Part shown: one piece after another, positions 24,914 through 33,662 of the stretch | How positions within the stretch are numbered: position 1 is the first letter of the stretch | Layout of the letters: each line of letters starts with the position of its first letter | From: an uncultured Lachnospiraceae bacterium | GTDB lineage: Bacteria; Bacillota; Clostridia; Lachnospirales; Lachnospiraceae | Length of the DNA stretch: 64,000 nucleotides | Assembly (NCBI GenBank): GCA_910579505.1 | Contig: CAJTTZ010000002.1 | Coordinates: forward strand, 410,186-474,185 | Direction: 5' to 3' | The notes under the pieces: model-generated | Seen by the model: only the letters and a program-made list of their open reading frames with translations | What the model was told of the DNA's origin: nothing | The model's database searches: none | Position numbers and translations under genes: made by a program

Positions 24914-26098
24914 TCATTGCCCGCGGGAAACATCCGCAGGCAGGTATTTCCCCGGTCTGATCACGGGCGCCTCGCTTAAAGGTCCCTCCTCTTCCGGGCA
25001 GAGCCTTCCCTGCCGCATCCCTTCCACAAACCGCAGGAGGGCGGACGCCGCATGTTCCGCGTTCCACACATTACGGATTGTCTCGTAGGCAGCGCGTCCC
25101 ATGCCCCGACGTTCTTCCCAGTTTTCAAAAAGATCCAGCACGAGCGCCTCCATTTTCTCGTAACGTCCGCCGGGATAAAGCAGACCGTTCTTTCCATGAC
25201 GGATCAGATAGGGAGCTGCGCCCACACGGGCGTCAACCACCTCCACGCAGCCGCTGTTCATACCCTCATTGACCACCGCGCCCCATCCCTCCAGATGGTT
25301 ACTGGTGAAGAGATGGATATGACATTTCTCCATCACATCCCGGACCTGATCCGGTTTCGTATATCCGTAAAACACAAAGTCATCCGAAAGCCCTTCGCGC
25401 TGCACTTCCTGTTTTATCGCTGACTCCAGCTCGCCGCTCCCCAGCATATGCATGCGGAAAGCATAGCCCCTCTCCCTCAGCGTCCTGCCAAGCCGCACCG
25501 CGTATTCCGGGTGCTTTAAGGGAATAAACCTTCCCGCCCAGACAATTTGCAAGGGTCCTTCCTTTGCTTTCATCGCCTCAAATGTCTCATCATCATAAAC
25601 ACGCAGCTGCGTAAAATAGCCCCACTTAAAGAGTTTGCCCGGGTATGCGCCGATCAGGTGAAAGTCCGACGCCGTATACGCACCCGCACAGAGCATACAG
25701 ATATTTTGTCCCCGGTACCTGACATGCTCCCTGTATTTCGCCACAAGCCCCCTTGGCGACACCGCTTTCCACTGGCCTTCCCGGTACAGCCGTTCACTCA
25801 CGCGAAGCGTCGTCCTGCCCGACCGAAGCCTCGGCGTTACAATATCTTCTCTGCCCGTCCAGCCAAAAAGCACCACGTCGCTCTCCATAATCCGTTTCAG
25901 GCACTCATACTCATCCTTATAGAGACACATAACGTAGGGTATTTCATCCACATCAACGCTCCACCCCATCTCCACACGCTCCGCCTCCATAGGCATAGTC
26001 TGGATAAAGACAAAGCCCTTCCCCAGCCGCTTGTAAAGCGCCTCGCAGAAGGGAAGCTGGTGATGGTTGATGTAGTTGGATACAAATGTAAATGTCAT
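24914..26098 (-). CDS. glycosyltransferase family 4 (GT-B)
   Basis: A retaining glycosyltransferase of 394 residues. The N-terminal domain begins TFVSNYINHHQLPFCEALYK, typical of GT4 enzymes of surface-polysaccharide loci. The C-terminal nucleotide-binding domain has IVWAGRFIPLKHPEYAVRL, VFYGYTKPDQV, and SNHLEGWGAVVNEGMNSGC, equivalent to the E-x7-E donor motif. The start is 15 bases beyond the palindromic element that separates it from the previous GT4 gene, with GGAGGAAG as ribosome binding site. Confidence 0.88.
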   Translation of the reverse strand: MTFTFVSNYINHHQLPFCEALYKRLGKGFVFIQTMPMEAERVEMGWSVDVDEIPYVMCLYKDEYECLKRIMESDVVLFGWTGREDIVTPRLRSGRTTLRVSERLYREGQWKAVSPRGLVAKYREHVRYRGQNICMLCAGAYTASDFHLIGAYPGKLFKWGYFTQLRVYDDETFEAMKAKEGPLQIVWAGRFIPLKHPEYAVRLGRTLRERGYAFRMHMLGSGELESAIKQEVQREGLSDDFVFYGYTKPDQVRDVMEKCHIHLFTSNHLEGWGAVVNEGMNSGCVEVVDARVGAAPYLIRHGKNGLLYPGGRYEKMEALVLDLFENWEERRGMGRAAYETIRNVWNAEHAASALLRFVEGMRQGRLCPEEEGPLSEAPVIRPGKYLPADVSRGQ

Positions 26099-26111
26099 GC
26101 TACTTCCTCCA

Positions 26112-26209
26112 CGGAGAATGCCGCTTTTCAGGCATTCTCCTGCGTGAGACTTAGAACTTCTTCGCGAAGCAGCCTTTGCTGCGAGTGATTAGAAGTTCTT
26201 CTCACGCTA
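26112..26209. repeat. modular palindromic intergenic element, full copy A
   Basis: On the plus strand the element starts with the hairpin GGAGAATGCC...GGCATTCTCC. A larger nested palindrome follows: an outer arm GCGTGAGA pairs with TCTCACGC, an inner arm AGAACTTC pairs with GAAGTTCT, and inside lie small hairpins TTCGCGAA and GCAGCC...GCTGC. The right outer arm overlaps the stop codon of the upstream GT4 gene. It fills the whole gap between two genes of one operon. A nearly identical element with extra hairpins is at 49.4 kb. Confidence 0.8.
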
Positions 26210-27493
26210 TTCCAGCATCTCCCTGTAAATATGCATCAGACGGTAATAATTCTGATCCGCGTCATGATTGATACGGGCATGTTTCCTCGCATTGTCGGAA
26301 AGCCTGTCCACAATCGCCTCCTTGGTGAACACCTCGATAATGCTGTCCGCCAGCGCGTCCACATCCCCCGGCGGATAGAGGAACCCGTCCCCGCCGTCCG
26401 TCAGGATATTATGTATGCCGCCCACATTGGCAGCCACACAGGGCACTCCCAAAAGCATCGCCTCGCCCACGGAATTGGGAGAATTTTCAAGAACAGAAGG
26501 GCAGACAAAAACCTGACAGCTCAGATACTGCTTCTTCATCTCTTCCGCATCAATCCGCCCAAGCATATTGATCTTTTCTTCCAGATGGTTTTCCCGGATC
26601 AGCTTCTTTAAATATTTGCCGTACGCAGGCAGCTTCAGCGCGTCCTTCCACGTCTCCGCCTTCAAGATATCCGCTCCCGCCACATAAACTTCCGTATCCG
26701 GGAACTGCTCCAGTATTTTCGGCATTGCCTGCAGGAGATAATGAAACCCTTTCAGCGGATAATCGCCCTGACTCAAAAAAATCCGATGTGTCTGACAGTT
26801 ATACTTACTCCATCTGTCACGGTAAAACACATTGCGCAGCGTCTCGTTTAAAAAATGATACGTGGCGTTCGGATTAATTTTCTCCGTCTCCGTACGGTCA
26901 AAATCTGTGCGCCCCGCTATATGTCCCGTCCGCTTAATCGCCTCGATCTCATACTCGCCGCGCTTTTCAAATTTTTTCTGCTGCTGTCTGATACTGTCTT
27001 TCCTCACCGTGTCACGGAACGTGCTCTGCCTTTGTACCTTCACGGGCAGGTCCGCCATATATACCTTCGCAATCGCGGAAACAAGCCCCTGAATACCGAT
27101 AAGCGTCCTTTCCGGCTGGTCAAACACTTTGATCGACGCCAGCGCATGAGGAAACTCCGTGCCGAACACATGCAGAATATCCGGCTGAAAATCATTTATA
27201 ATCAACTCAAAATGTTTTTCCAGCTCAAAATCATAACGCTCCGGCGCAGTCAGGTCCTCCACAAAACCGTAGCAGTGGCAGGAAATATTTTCCCCCAGAG
27301 GCATCATCCGATCAAAATTTCCAAGCGACTCGTCCACCGGGAAAGCAATTCCCAGCTCAATACGGTTTCTCTCCTGTTCCATCACCACCCTGTCTAGCAG
27401 CCCGGAAAGCCACCCTTCCCTGTTGCTGCAGGGGAGATTTAATCTTTTGGCAATCGCCGGAAGCATGATATTGCACACCCACAAAACTTTCAT
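26207..27493 (-). CDS. glycosyltransferase family 4 (GT-B)
   Basis: A GT4 enzyme of 428 residues. The N-terminal domain starts MKVLWVCNIMLPAIAKRL and has an IINDFQPDILHVFGTEFPH acceptor-side strand. The C-terminal domain carries HRIFLSQGDYPLKGFHYLL, VYVAGADIL, and the donor motif SVLENSPNSVGEAMLLGVPCV with both acidic residues. A basic, Gln-rich helix (residues about 165-185) is an insertion relative to shorter relatives. It follows a GT2 gene; its stop codon lies inside a palindromic intergenic element. Sugar specificity unknown. Confidence 0.88.
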   Translation of the reverse strand: MKVLWVCNIMLPAIAKRLNLPCSNREGWLSGLLDRVVMEQERNRIELGIAFPVDESLGNFDRMMPLGENISCHCYGFVEDLTAPERYDFELEKHFELIINDFQPDILHVFGTEFPHALASIKVFDQPERTLIGIQGLVSAIAKVYMADLPVKVQRQSTFRDTVRKDSIRQQQKKFEKRGEYEIEAIKRTGHIAGRTDFDRTETEKINPNATYHFLNETLRNVFYRDRWSKYNCQTHRIFLSQGDYPLKGFHYLLQAMPKILEQFPDTEVYVAGADILKAETWKDALKLPAYGKYLKKLIRENHLEEKINMLGRIDAEEMKKQYLSCQVFVCPSVLENSPNSVGEAMLLGVPCVAANVGGIHNILTDGGDGFLYPPGDVDALADSIIEVFTKEAIVDRLSDNARKHARINHDADQNYYRLMHIYREMLE

Positions 27494-27552
27494 TCGTATT
27501 TACCCCCATGTTAAATTCCCTATTGGTGTTTATCCCAATGGGCGGCGCAAAC

Positions 27553-28401
27553 TTACTGCTGCCTTCCGCCCTGCAGTTCCCTGTACAATTCCGCCTTCAA
27601 TTTCTGGTAAAGCCCCGCCGTCATCCTGTTTTTAGCTAAAAAGGTCCTGACCGGCGCCAGTGTCAAAAGCATAATCAGCCTGTACTTTAAAACCTGCCTC
27701 TTTCCCATGTATTTTTTCACAATATACGCATGCTCCGCCGAGGACCGTTTTCGGTTTCCCCCGCTTTCCGAAAAACCTTCTCCCTCGTAGGACGCCACGG
27801 CAAGCGGCATATAAACCATGACGGCATGCGCCCTGTAATAGCACCAGAGGAAATGCTCGTAATCCGCGCGGACTTTATAACACGTCCGAAATCCCCGCCT
27901 TATGAGGAGCCGTCTGTCATAAAAACAGGCCTGATGACAGGGCACATTGCGAAAACAGGCAAAATCGTCAATCACGGGATTTGACATCACATGCGCCCCG
28001 GTTGCCCGCTCCATGATATTACCGTAAAGGATCATCGGCCGCCGACGTCTTTTTCCATCTGCGCAAAGATCTGACGCTGTCTTTTCCCTCTCCTTAATGT
28101 TCCGTTTTACCTCCGCCAGCACTTTTTCGTCCGCAAAGTAATCGCCGCAGTTTAAGAAAAAGAGATATTTCCCCGCCGCATGGGAAACCGCCCGGTTCAT
28201 GGCGTCATAAATGCCCTCATCCTTCTCGCGGAAAAGTTTTAAGTCCGCTCCTGCGGTCAGCCGTTCCACCGAACCGTCTGTGGAGAGCCCGTCCTGCACG
28301 ATAATCTCATAATCGCTTTCTGTCTGCCTGCGGATGCTTGCAATCGTCTTCTCCAATTTTTCGCCTGCGTTATAGCAGACGACAATAATGCTGAAAGTCA
28401 T
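27553..28401 (-). CDS. glycosyltransferase family 2
   Basis: A GT2 enzyme of about 282 residues of the WcaA/colanic-type subgroup: FSIIVVCYNAGEKLEKTIAS, EIIVQDGLSTDGS, the motif EKDEGIYDAMNRAV, and FLNCGDYFADE at the metal site, where the usual DxD is replaced by CGD as is common in this subgroup. The ATG with GGAG nine bases upstream was chosen; a longer frame reaches back to the EpsG gene but lacks family similarity. It sits between the EpsG-like polymerase and a GT4 gene. Confidence 0.86.
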   Translation of the reverse strand: MTFSIIVVCYNAGEKLEKTIASIRRQTESDYEIIVQDGLSTDGSVERLTAGADLKLFREKDEGIYDAMNRAVSHAAGKYLFFLNCGDYFADEKVLAEVKRNIKEREKTASDLCADGKRRRRPMILYGNIMERATGAHVMSNPVIDDFACFRNVPCHQACFYDRRLLIRRGFRTCYKVRADYEHFLWCYYRAHAVMVYMPLAVASYEGEGFSESGGNRKRSSAEHAYIVKKYMGKRQVLKYRLIMLLTLAPVRTFLAKNRMTAGLYQKLKAELYRELQGGRQQ

Positions 28402-28466
28402 TTCTTTTATCTCCGTTACTTCCGCCGTGCTCATTCGCAAACTGCCACGTCCTAAATCTGCACGGC

Positions 28467-29672
28467 TCAATTGACATCCGACAGTATATTAACCATGTCG
28501 TGAAAGAAAAATGTTTTATACGGCAGAATCAGCACGCCGTCATTCGCGCCCTTTTTCAGGTACATGGCAAAATACGCCACCGCAGCCAGAAGGAGGCCGG
28601 CCCTGAAAACCCGCCGCCATTTTTTATCCGGCACAGCCTTTAAGAGCATCGGCAGAAACAAAATCTGGCTCACCATCAGATAGTAGCCGATCCGCGAAAT
28701 AATAGGCAGGAAGGAACAAAAAACATAGAGAACCAGCGCGCCCAAATTCAGATACGTGTAAAACCAGAACCGCCGGTTCCACACTTCCTCCTCTATATTT
28801 GTGACATTTTTTTCGCCGTTTATTCCTGCTTCATCATTGCAGCTTTTTTCGATATCTGCACCATTTCGACTGCTGTCTTCGCGCCGCCTCATCAGATACA
28901 CGATCCCCGCAAACCCCAGAACTGCCGCACAGCGCAGAATACTGATATAGCTTGTGCCGCCCTCCAGATACTCCGTGTCCTCATAAGTCGGGTACAGAAA
29001 AACCACCAGCTTTAAATAGAAATCCTGCAAAAATAAAAATGTGGTACAGAAAACAGCTGCAATGGCAAGCTGCCATTTTTTCCATGACAGAGACGCCAGA
29101 AAGTAGAGCGGAATCACAACCAGAAGCGACTTGTGGAAAGTCGCGCCCAAAAGCACCAGGACCACAAATCTTCCCCACTGTCTTTTCAGCACAAATTTCA
29201 TGGAGTAGAGCGCAAGGGCAAGCGCCAGATAGTAGCGCACCGTGCTGAACGTCTGAAAATAATAGCCCAGCGTCATAAAGAGAAAAAACGTCAACCCAAA
29301 TTCATCGCTCTGCCCATACATGGCAAGCAGGAAAAACAACACTGTCACAAAGGAATAGAACGCAAATACCAGCAAAAAATTTTCATAACCCGACAGACCG
29401 TAAATCAGTTTGACCAGCAGATTAAATCCGATCTCCGTGGGCACATAGGCGTTGCAGTTGACCAGATGCATGAACTCCACGTATTTCGCATAGTCATTGC
29501 CCACATTGAGCCTGCATGCAGATAGCAGAAAAAGGATCAGAAATATCGCCGTCAGACAGACACGGTTTGCAAGCTTTTGTCTGGTAATCGTATGGGATTT
29601 TTCTGTCGGATGGTTGTCCACCAGACTTGCAAGGAGCGCTGTGACAACCGCAACCGTGATATATAAAATCAT
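28467..29672 (-). CDS. EpsG-family polysaccharide polymerase-like membrane protein
   Basis: A polytopic protein of 401 residues with the EpsG/Wzy-type pattern: CRLNVGNDYAKYVEFM in the first loop, EIGFNLLVKLIYGLSG, and YYFQTFSTVRYYLALALALY. EpsG-like proteins are thought to join repeat units at the outer membrane face. A hydrophilic insert of about 45 residues (around residues 270-315) interrupts the membrane segments. The ATG has GGGAGG upstream and overlaps the stop of the preceding glycosyltransferase by four bases (ATGA). It is the only polymerase candidate in the window. Confidence 0.82.
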   Translation of the reverse strand: MILYITVAVVTALLASLVDNHPTEKSHTITRQKLANRVCLTAIFLILFLLSACRLNVGNDYAKYVEFMHLVNCNAYVPTEIGFNLLVKLIYGLSGYENFLLVFAFYSFVTVLFFLLAMYGQSDEFGLTFFLFMTLGYYFQTFSTVRYYLALALALYSMKFVLKRQWGRFVVLVLLGATFHKSLLVVIPLYFLASLSWKKWQLAIAAVFCTTFLFLQDFYLKLVVFLYPTYEDTEYLEGGTSYISILRCAAVLGFAGIVYLMRRREDSSRNGADIEKSCNDEAGINGEKNVTNIEEEVWNRRFWFYTYLNLGALVLYVFCSFLPIISRIGYYLMVSQILFLPMLLKAVPDKKWRRVFRAGLLLAAVAYFAMYLKKGANDGVLILPYKTFFFHDMVNILSDVN

Positions 29673-30460
29673 CTGCCGCACGCCTCCCGCACGCCCGCGC
29701 ACATCATACGAAACGCTTTACCGACCGAAATATCCCGGCACATGGTTTCCCTGTGCACCCACAGAAACCGCAGGGAAAGCGGCAGCGCCAGTTTCCCGTA
29801 GAGATAGTGATAGAGCACGCCCCTGTCGCGGAAAAACTTTTCATGATAGCCCGAAAACCATGTGGACTCCCGTTCCTGCTCCCTGCCGATACATGCGGTA
29901 TGCGCATAGATCCGAAGCCCCGCCTTTAGGCAGTCCCGCAAAAACAGGCTGTCCTCCCCGTTGCTGTACTTTGCGCCACCGCCAAAAAGCAGCGAATACT
30001 GCACATTTGCCCTGCGCAGCGCGGAAAGTCTGGCCGTAATGCTGTATGCCGGATATCTGCCATAATTGCGGTAAGTAATCCTGCGGATTTCGCGGTTCCA
30101 GTAAGTTCTGCGCGAAGCGGCAACCTCCACATTAAAGAGAATCATATCCGCGTCGGGAAGAGACTTATAAGCCCTGCGGATCTTCTCCTCATAATCCGGG
30201 GCCAGTCTTATATCTTCATCCGAAAACAGGACCACGTCCCCGGACGCGTGTAAAAGCGCAGTGTTGCGGCTTAAGCCCACACCCCGTTCCGGCATGGAAA
30301 AACATTTCACACTCCCGCCCGGCACCGCGACCGTCTCATAGGCATAGCGGTCACACTGGTTTACAAGCACGGCATCCGTAGCTATATGCATTTGTGAGAT
30401 AAGCTCCGCAGCATTTTTATCAACTGAAGAGACCAGAACTTCAAGCTTCATTTTTCCCAT
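29669..30460 (-). CDS. glycosyltransferase family 2-like protein
   Basis: A protein of 263 residues with a GT-A fold signature but a diverged start: MKLEVLVSSVDKNAAELISQ instead of the usual VPVYN motif. Later elements are clear: ERGVGLSRNTAL, the metal site VVLFSDEDIRLA, and GGGAKYSNGEDSLFLRDCL, matching the acceptor-side ED motif. The ATG was chosen for GGAG five bases upstream; an internal ATG three codons later is also possible. Its start lies inside the Wzz-like gene (20-base overlap) and its stop overlaps the EpsG start, so the three genes are translationally linked. Confidence 0.78.
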   Translation of the reverse strand: MGKMKLEVLVSSVDKNAAELISQMHIATDAVLVNQCDRYAYETVAVPGGSVKCFSMPERGVGLSRNTALLHASGDVVLFSDEDIRLAPDYEEKIRRAYKSLPDADMILFNVEVAASRRTYWNREIRRITYRNYGRYPAYSITARLSALRRANVQYSLLFGGGAKYSNGEDSLFLRDCLKAGLRIYAHTACIGREQERESTWFSGYHEKFFRDRGVLYHYLYGKLALPLSLRFLWVHRETMCRDISVGKAFRMMCAGVREACGR

Positions 30461-31409
30461 AATATCTCCGCAAAAACCGTTCATCCGCATCCCTGACCGC
30501 CACCCCGCACAGCGCGCAGTCCTGTGCCCTTAACTGGCCAATCACATATGACACAAAAGCGCCGTGTACCTTTTTGAAAGGCAGGGACAGTACCACGCCT
30601 TTGGCCTCCCTCATATCCCGGAGCTCTTCCTCGGAAAAGGGCGCGTCCCCATCCAGCTCACAGATCTGAATATCCCCTATTTTTTCCCGTAAATAGGAAA
30701 GGTTTGTCTCATAGTCCTGTTTCAGCGTTTCCACACCCGAGGCGTACCCGACAAATGACACGTCCGTCACCTTTTCGACATCACCCGCAATGAAAATGCG
30801 GTCGTCCATCACATAATAAAGCGAGAATCCCAAAAGGCTGATAAGCAGTGCAAGAAATGCGCCAAGAAACGCCGCCTGCGCCATCCGGGAATCCGCCACC
30901 ACAAGCTCCGCTTCCGTCTGACGAATCGCCCGAATTTCCAAAAACTCCTTCGCCTGCACGCCATATGACTCGAGCGCCCGCACCGCCGCGTCGAGAATCG
31001 CATCCGTCCGCTTCGCCCGGTGAGTTGTCACTGTTATAGTCAAAAGGCGAATGTCCGAGAGAATTTCCGCCCTGACTGCAGCCTCCGCCTCCTCGCGCGT
31101 ATAATCCGGCGTAAGGTTTTGAAGCGTCAGCTCCATAATCGGATCAGCCGCCATCAGGTCATTCCACGTATAGCCGTTGTACGCCTGATACACTTCTCCC
31201 GTCTCGTCCGACGCAAAATCCAGGTACACCTTCGCAAAAGCTGTATACTCCCGCTTCGATTCCGGCACCGTGCGAATGACCGTATACACGATCACTCCAA
31301 GCAGGGCGCCGCCAGCCACCGCCCCCAGCACAAGAGGCAGCTTCCCTAGCAGGCACAACATATACTTTTTTATATCCATTCCCTCGTCAGCGTAGTGCCT
31401 ATCCTTCAT
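30441..31409 (-). CDS. Wzz-like chain-length protein with a C-terminal cytoplasmic extension
   Basis: A polysaccharide co-polymerase of 322 residues: a first membrane helix (PLVLGAVAGGALLGVIVYTVI, near residues 24-44), an extracytoplasmic domain of about 130 residues, and a second helix (AAFLGAFLALLISLLGFSLYYV) ending around residue 215. About 100 cytoplasmic residues follow, finishing with GVVLSLPFKKVHGAFVSYVI. That tail looks like the last strands of a CpsD-type tyrosine kinase but has no Walker A or B motif. The ATG has AGGA nine bases upstream. It lies directly after the priming sugar transferase, the usual place for a chain-length regulator. The kinase-remnant idea is inference. Confidence 0.75.
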   Translation of the reverse strand: MKDRHYADEGMDIKKYMLCLLGKLPLVLGAVAGGALLGVIVYTVIRTVPESKREYTAFAKVYLDFASDETGEVYQAYNGYTWNDLMAADPIMELTLQNLTPDYTREEAEAAVRAEILSDIRLLTITVTTHRAKRTDAILDAAVRALESYGVQAKEFLEIRAIRQTEAELVVADSRMAQAAFLGAFLALLISLLGFSLYYVMDDRIFIAGDVEKVTDVSFVGYASGVETLKQDYETNLSYLREKIGDIQICELDGDAPFSEEELRDMREAKGVVLSLPFKKVHGAFVSYVIGQLRAQDCALCGVAVRDADERFLRRYYGKNEA

Positions 31410-31453
31410 AGCGTAAATCCTTTCACTTCACTCACACGCCCGCGCGCCTGCCT

Positions 31454-32824
31454 TTACTTCATCGCTGTCGTCTGGCTGCTGTCCACGCCTTCCGTGCTCT
31501 CCGGCTTTATGAGAATTTTTAATGTCAGCAGCATCAGCTTCAGATCCAGCCACACGGAATACTGCTCGATATAAGTAAGATCCAGCTTCAGTTTATCGTA
31601 CGGCGTCGTATTGTATTTCCCGTAAACCTGCGCATACCCCGCAAGTCCCGCCTTCACCTTCATGCGGAAGGCAAACTCCGGCATCTCCTCCATATACTGG
31701 TCGATAATTTCCGGTCTTTCGGGTCTGGGGCCGATAAAGGACATTTCCCCCTTCAAAATATTAAAAAGCTGCGGCAGTTCATCAATCCTCGTCGCACGGA
31801 TAAACTTTCCCACAGGCGTGATGCGGGAATCGTTCTTGGCAGCCAGTCTTGCCACGCCGTCCTTCTCCGCATCCACCCGCATACTCCTGAATTTTAGAAT
31901 ATTGAATTCCTTTCTGTCACGGGTACAGCGGATCTGCTTATAAAAGACGGGACCGCCGTCATAAAGCTTGATCGCTGCCGCCGTAACCAGCATAAAGGGT
32001 GATGCAATCAGCAGAAGAAGTACCGCACAGACCAGGTCTATCAGCCGTTTTGCCGCCCTCTGTTCCGCCTTGAGGGAGTATTCCCTCGTCAGATAAATAG
32101 GCGTATCAAACAAGTGAAGCTGATCCGCACCCCGGATAAGCACATCCGTAATCTTCGGCATCGTATAAACCCGCACCGACAGGCTGTAGCAGTATTTCAG
32201 CAGGGCATTCCTGTCAACCGCGGAAATATCCCATAGTACCACCGCCCCGTAGCCGTTTTCGATCTCCGCCTTCACCGCGTCCATACCTTCGGAAATGTTC
32301 AGGCATTTCTTTATCTGATACTTGTCCTTCCTTGTCTCGAATTTTCTTACGATATCATCAATAGGCCGCTCCCCGTGTACGATCAAAATTTCTCTCGGGG
32401 GAAAAGCCTTGTAATAGCAGACATTGCAGAAAAACACCCACGCAACCGCAAGAGCCGTCTGAATCAGCATTGTCCAGACAATGGGACGCACGTCTACAAC
32501 CCAGTTCGCCATAAGGGAAATCTGGAAATAGGAAATCACATTGACAATGAGCAGGGAAAACAATTCCGAAATGAACACATCCACAGGTTTCAGGTATCCG
32601 ATCTTCAGCGCGCCGTATGTATTTGCAAAGAAAAACAGCAGCACAAAATAGATCAAAAGAATCAGCACATGCCCCTTGAAATAAAATCGGAAATTCCTGT
32701 GCATTCTCAGAAACGGGTAGTACGCCTCCAGCCAGAAGAAAGCATAAACTGCCGTCTGGAAGATCAGTCCGATAAAAGAAAGCTGTAAAATAATCAGTCT
32801 TTTTATGGTTTCCACTTTTTTCAT
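31454..32824 (-). CDS. undecaprenyl-phosphate sugar-1-phosphate transferase (WcaJ/CpsE type, priming enzyme)
   Basis: This starts repeat-unit assembly by transferring a sugar-1-phosphate to undecaprenyl phosphate. The N-terminal 150 residues hold four to five membrane segments; a Rossmann-like middle part follows; and the C-terminal catalytic domain begins at KRLIDLVCAVLLLLIASPF. Conserved catalytic elements are KFRSMRVDAEKDG, TRIDELPQLFNILKGEMSFIGPRPERPE, and AGLAGYAQVYGKYNT. The length of 456 is typical. It starts a few bases after the GT2 stop. The nature of the first sugar cannot be told; Gal, Glc and QuiNAc-type are all possible. Confidence 0.93.
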   Translation of the reverse strand: MKKVETIKRLIILQLSFIGLIFQTAVYAFFWLEAYYPFLRMHRNFRFYFKGHVLILLIYFVLLFFFANTYGALKIGYLKPVDVFISELFSLLIVNVISYFQISLMANWVVDVRPIVWTMLIQTALAVAWVFFCNVCYYKAFPPREILIVHGERPIDDIVRKFETRKDKYQIKKCLNISEGMDAVKAEIENGYGAVVLWDISAVDRNALLKYCYSLSVRVYTMPKITDVLIRGADQLHLFDTPIYLTREYSLKAEQRAAKRLIDLVCAVLLLLIASPFMLVTAAAIKLYDGGPVFYKQIRCTRDRKEFNILKFRSMRVDAEKDGVARLAAKNDSRITPVGKFIRATRIDELPQLFNILKGEMSFIGPRPERPEIIDQYMEEMPEFAFRMKVKAGLAGYAQVYGKYNTTPYDKLKLDLTYIEQYSVWLDLKLMLLTLKILIKPESTEGVDSSQTTAMK

Positions 32825-32828
32825 GGTC

Positions 32829-33662
32829 TTATATCCGCCTCATTGTCGCTCTGTATGCCCAAAACAGAAAATGATACGCGCTGGCAAAAACAGAGAGTTT
32901 CTCCTGTCTGCGGTACAGATTCCAGATCCGTTTCACCGCCTTAAATTTATTGGAAGACAGAGACCGCGCCGGTCTCCTGTAGACCGCAAGCACCTCGTCA
33001 AGCCCATACGCCGTATACCCGGCGCGCAGAATCTGCCACCAGGTCGCCGTATCCTCACTCTCCACCCGCGGCATCCGCATCACCTTATCCGGGACCATAT
33101 TTCGGTCAAGCACAACTGTAGTCGTAAAAATAACTGTCCGGGACAATGCCCTTTTGTAAGGCAGCGTCTCCGGCACATGTACCACCCTGCCCGTAGGTCT
33201 TGCAGATTCGTCCCCAAACTCATAAGCGGAAAAGGAAAACCCCGCCCGCTTTTCTTTCATAAAGGCCAGCTGCTTCTCCAGCTTGTCCAAAACCCAGATA
33301 TCGTCCGCGTCGAGAAAGGCGATATACTGTCCCCTGGCCAGATCCATTCCCGTATTGCGTGCCGCTGCGGCGCCCTCGTTTCTATTCTTGCAGATAAGGA
33401 ACACCTTTTTGGCGTCCCCGCACAGATATTCCTCAATATGCCCTACATTTTCCAATATGGCGTCTGACGGACGGTGATCGTACGCCGAAAGCGCCTGTTC
33501 AACCGCCTCCACGCTTCCGTCGCCGGAGCAGTCGTCCACCAGCAGAAGTTCCCATCTGCCGTATGTCTGTGAAAACACCATCTCAATGGTATCCGCTATA
33601 TAGGCTGCCGCCCGGTACACCGGCACGATGATGCTGACCAGCCCGCTTACCTTATCACTCAA
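32829..33662 (-). CDS. glycosyltransferase family 2
   Basis: A GT2 enzyme of 277 residues: VSIIVPVYRAAAYIADTI, ELLLVDDCSGDGS, EGAAAARNTGMDLARGQ, and the donor-site AFLDADDIWVLDKLE. The late motif RVESEDTATWWQILR is the acceptor-side acidic motif of this subgroup. The start overlaps the gtrB stop by eight bases, and the stop is four bases before the priming transferase, so it belongs to the head of the operon. Confidence 0.88.
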   Translation of the reverse strand: MSDKVSGLVSIIVPVYRAAAYIADTIEMVFSQTYGRWELLLVDDCSGDGSVEAVEQALSAYDHRPSDAILENVGHIEEYLCGDAKKVFLICKNRNEGAAAARNTGMDLARGQYIAFLDADDIWVLDKLEKQLAFMKEKRAGFSFSAYEFGDESARPTGRVVHVPETLPYKRALSRTVIFTTTVVLDRNMVPDKVMRMPRVESEDTATWWQILRAGYTAYGLDEVLAVYRRPARSLSSNKFKAVKRIWNLYRRQEKLSVFASAYHFLFWAYRATMRRI

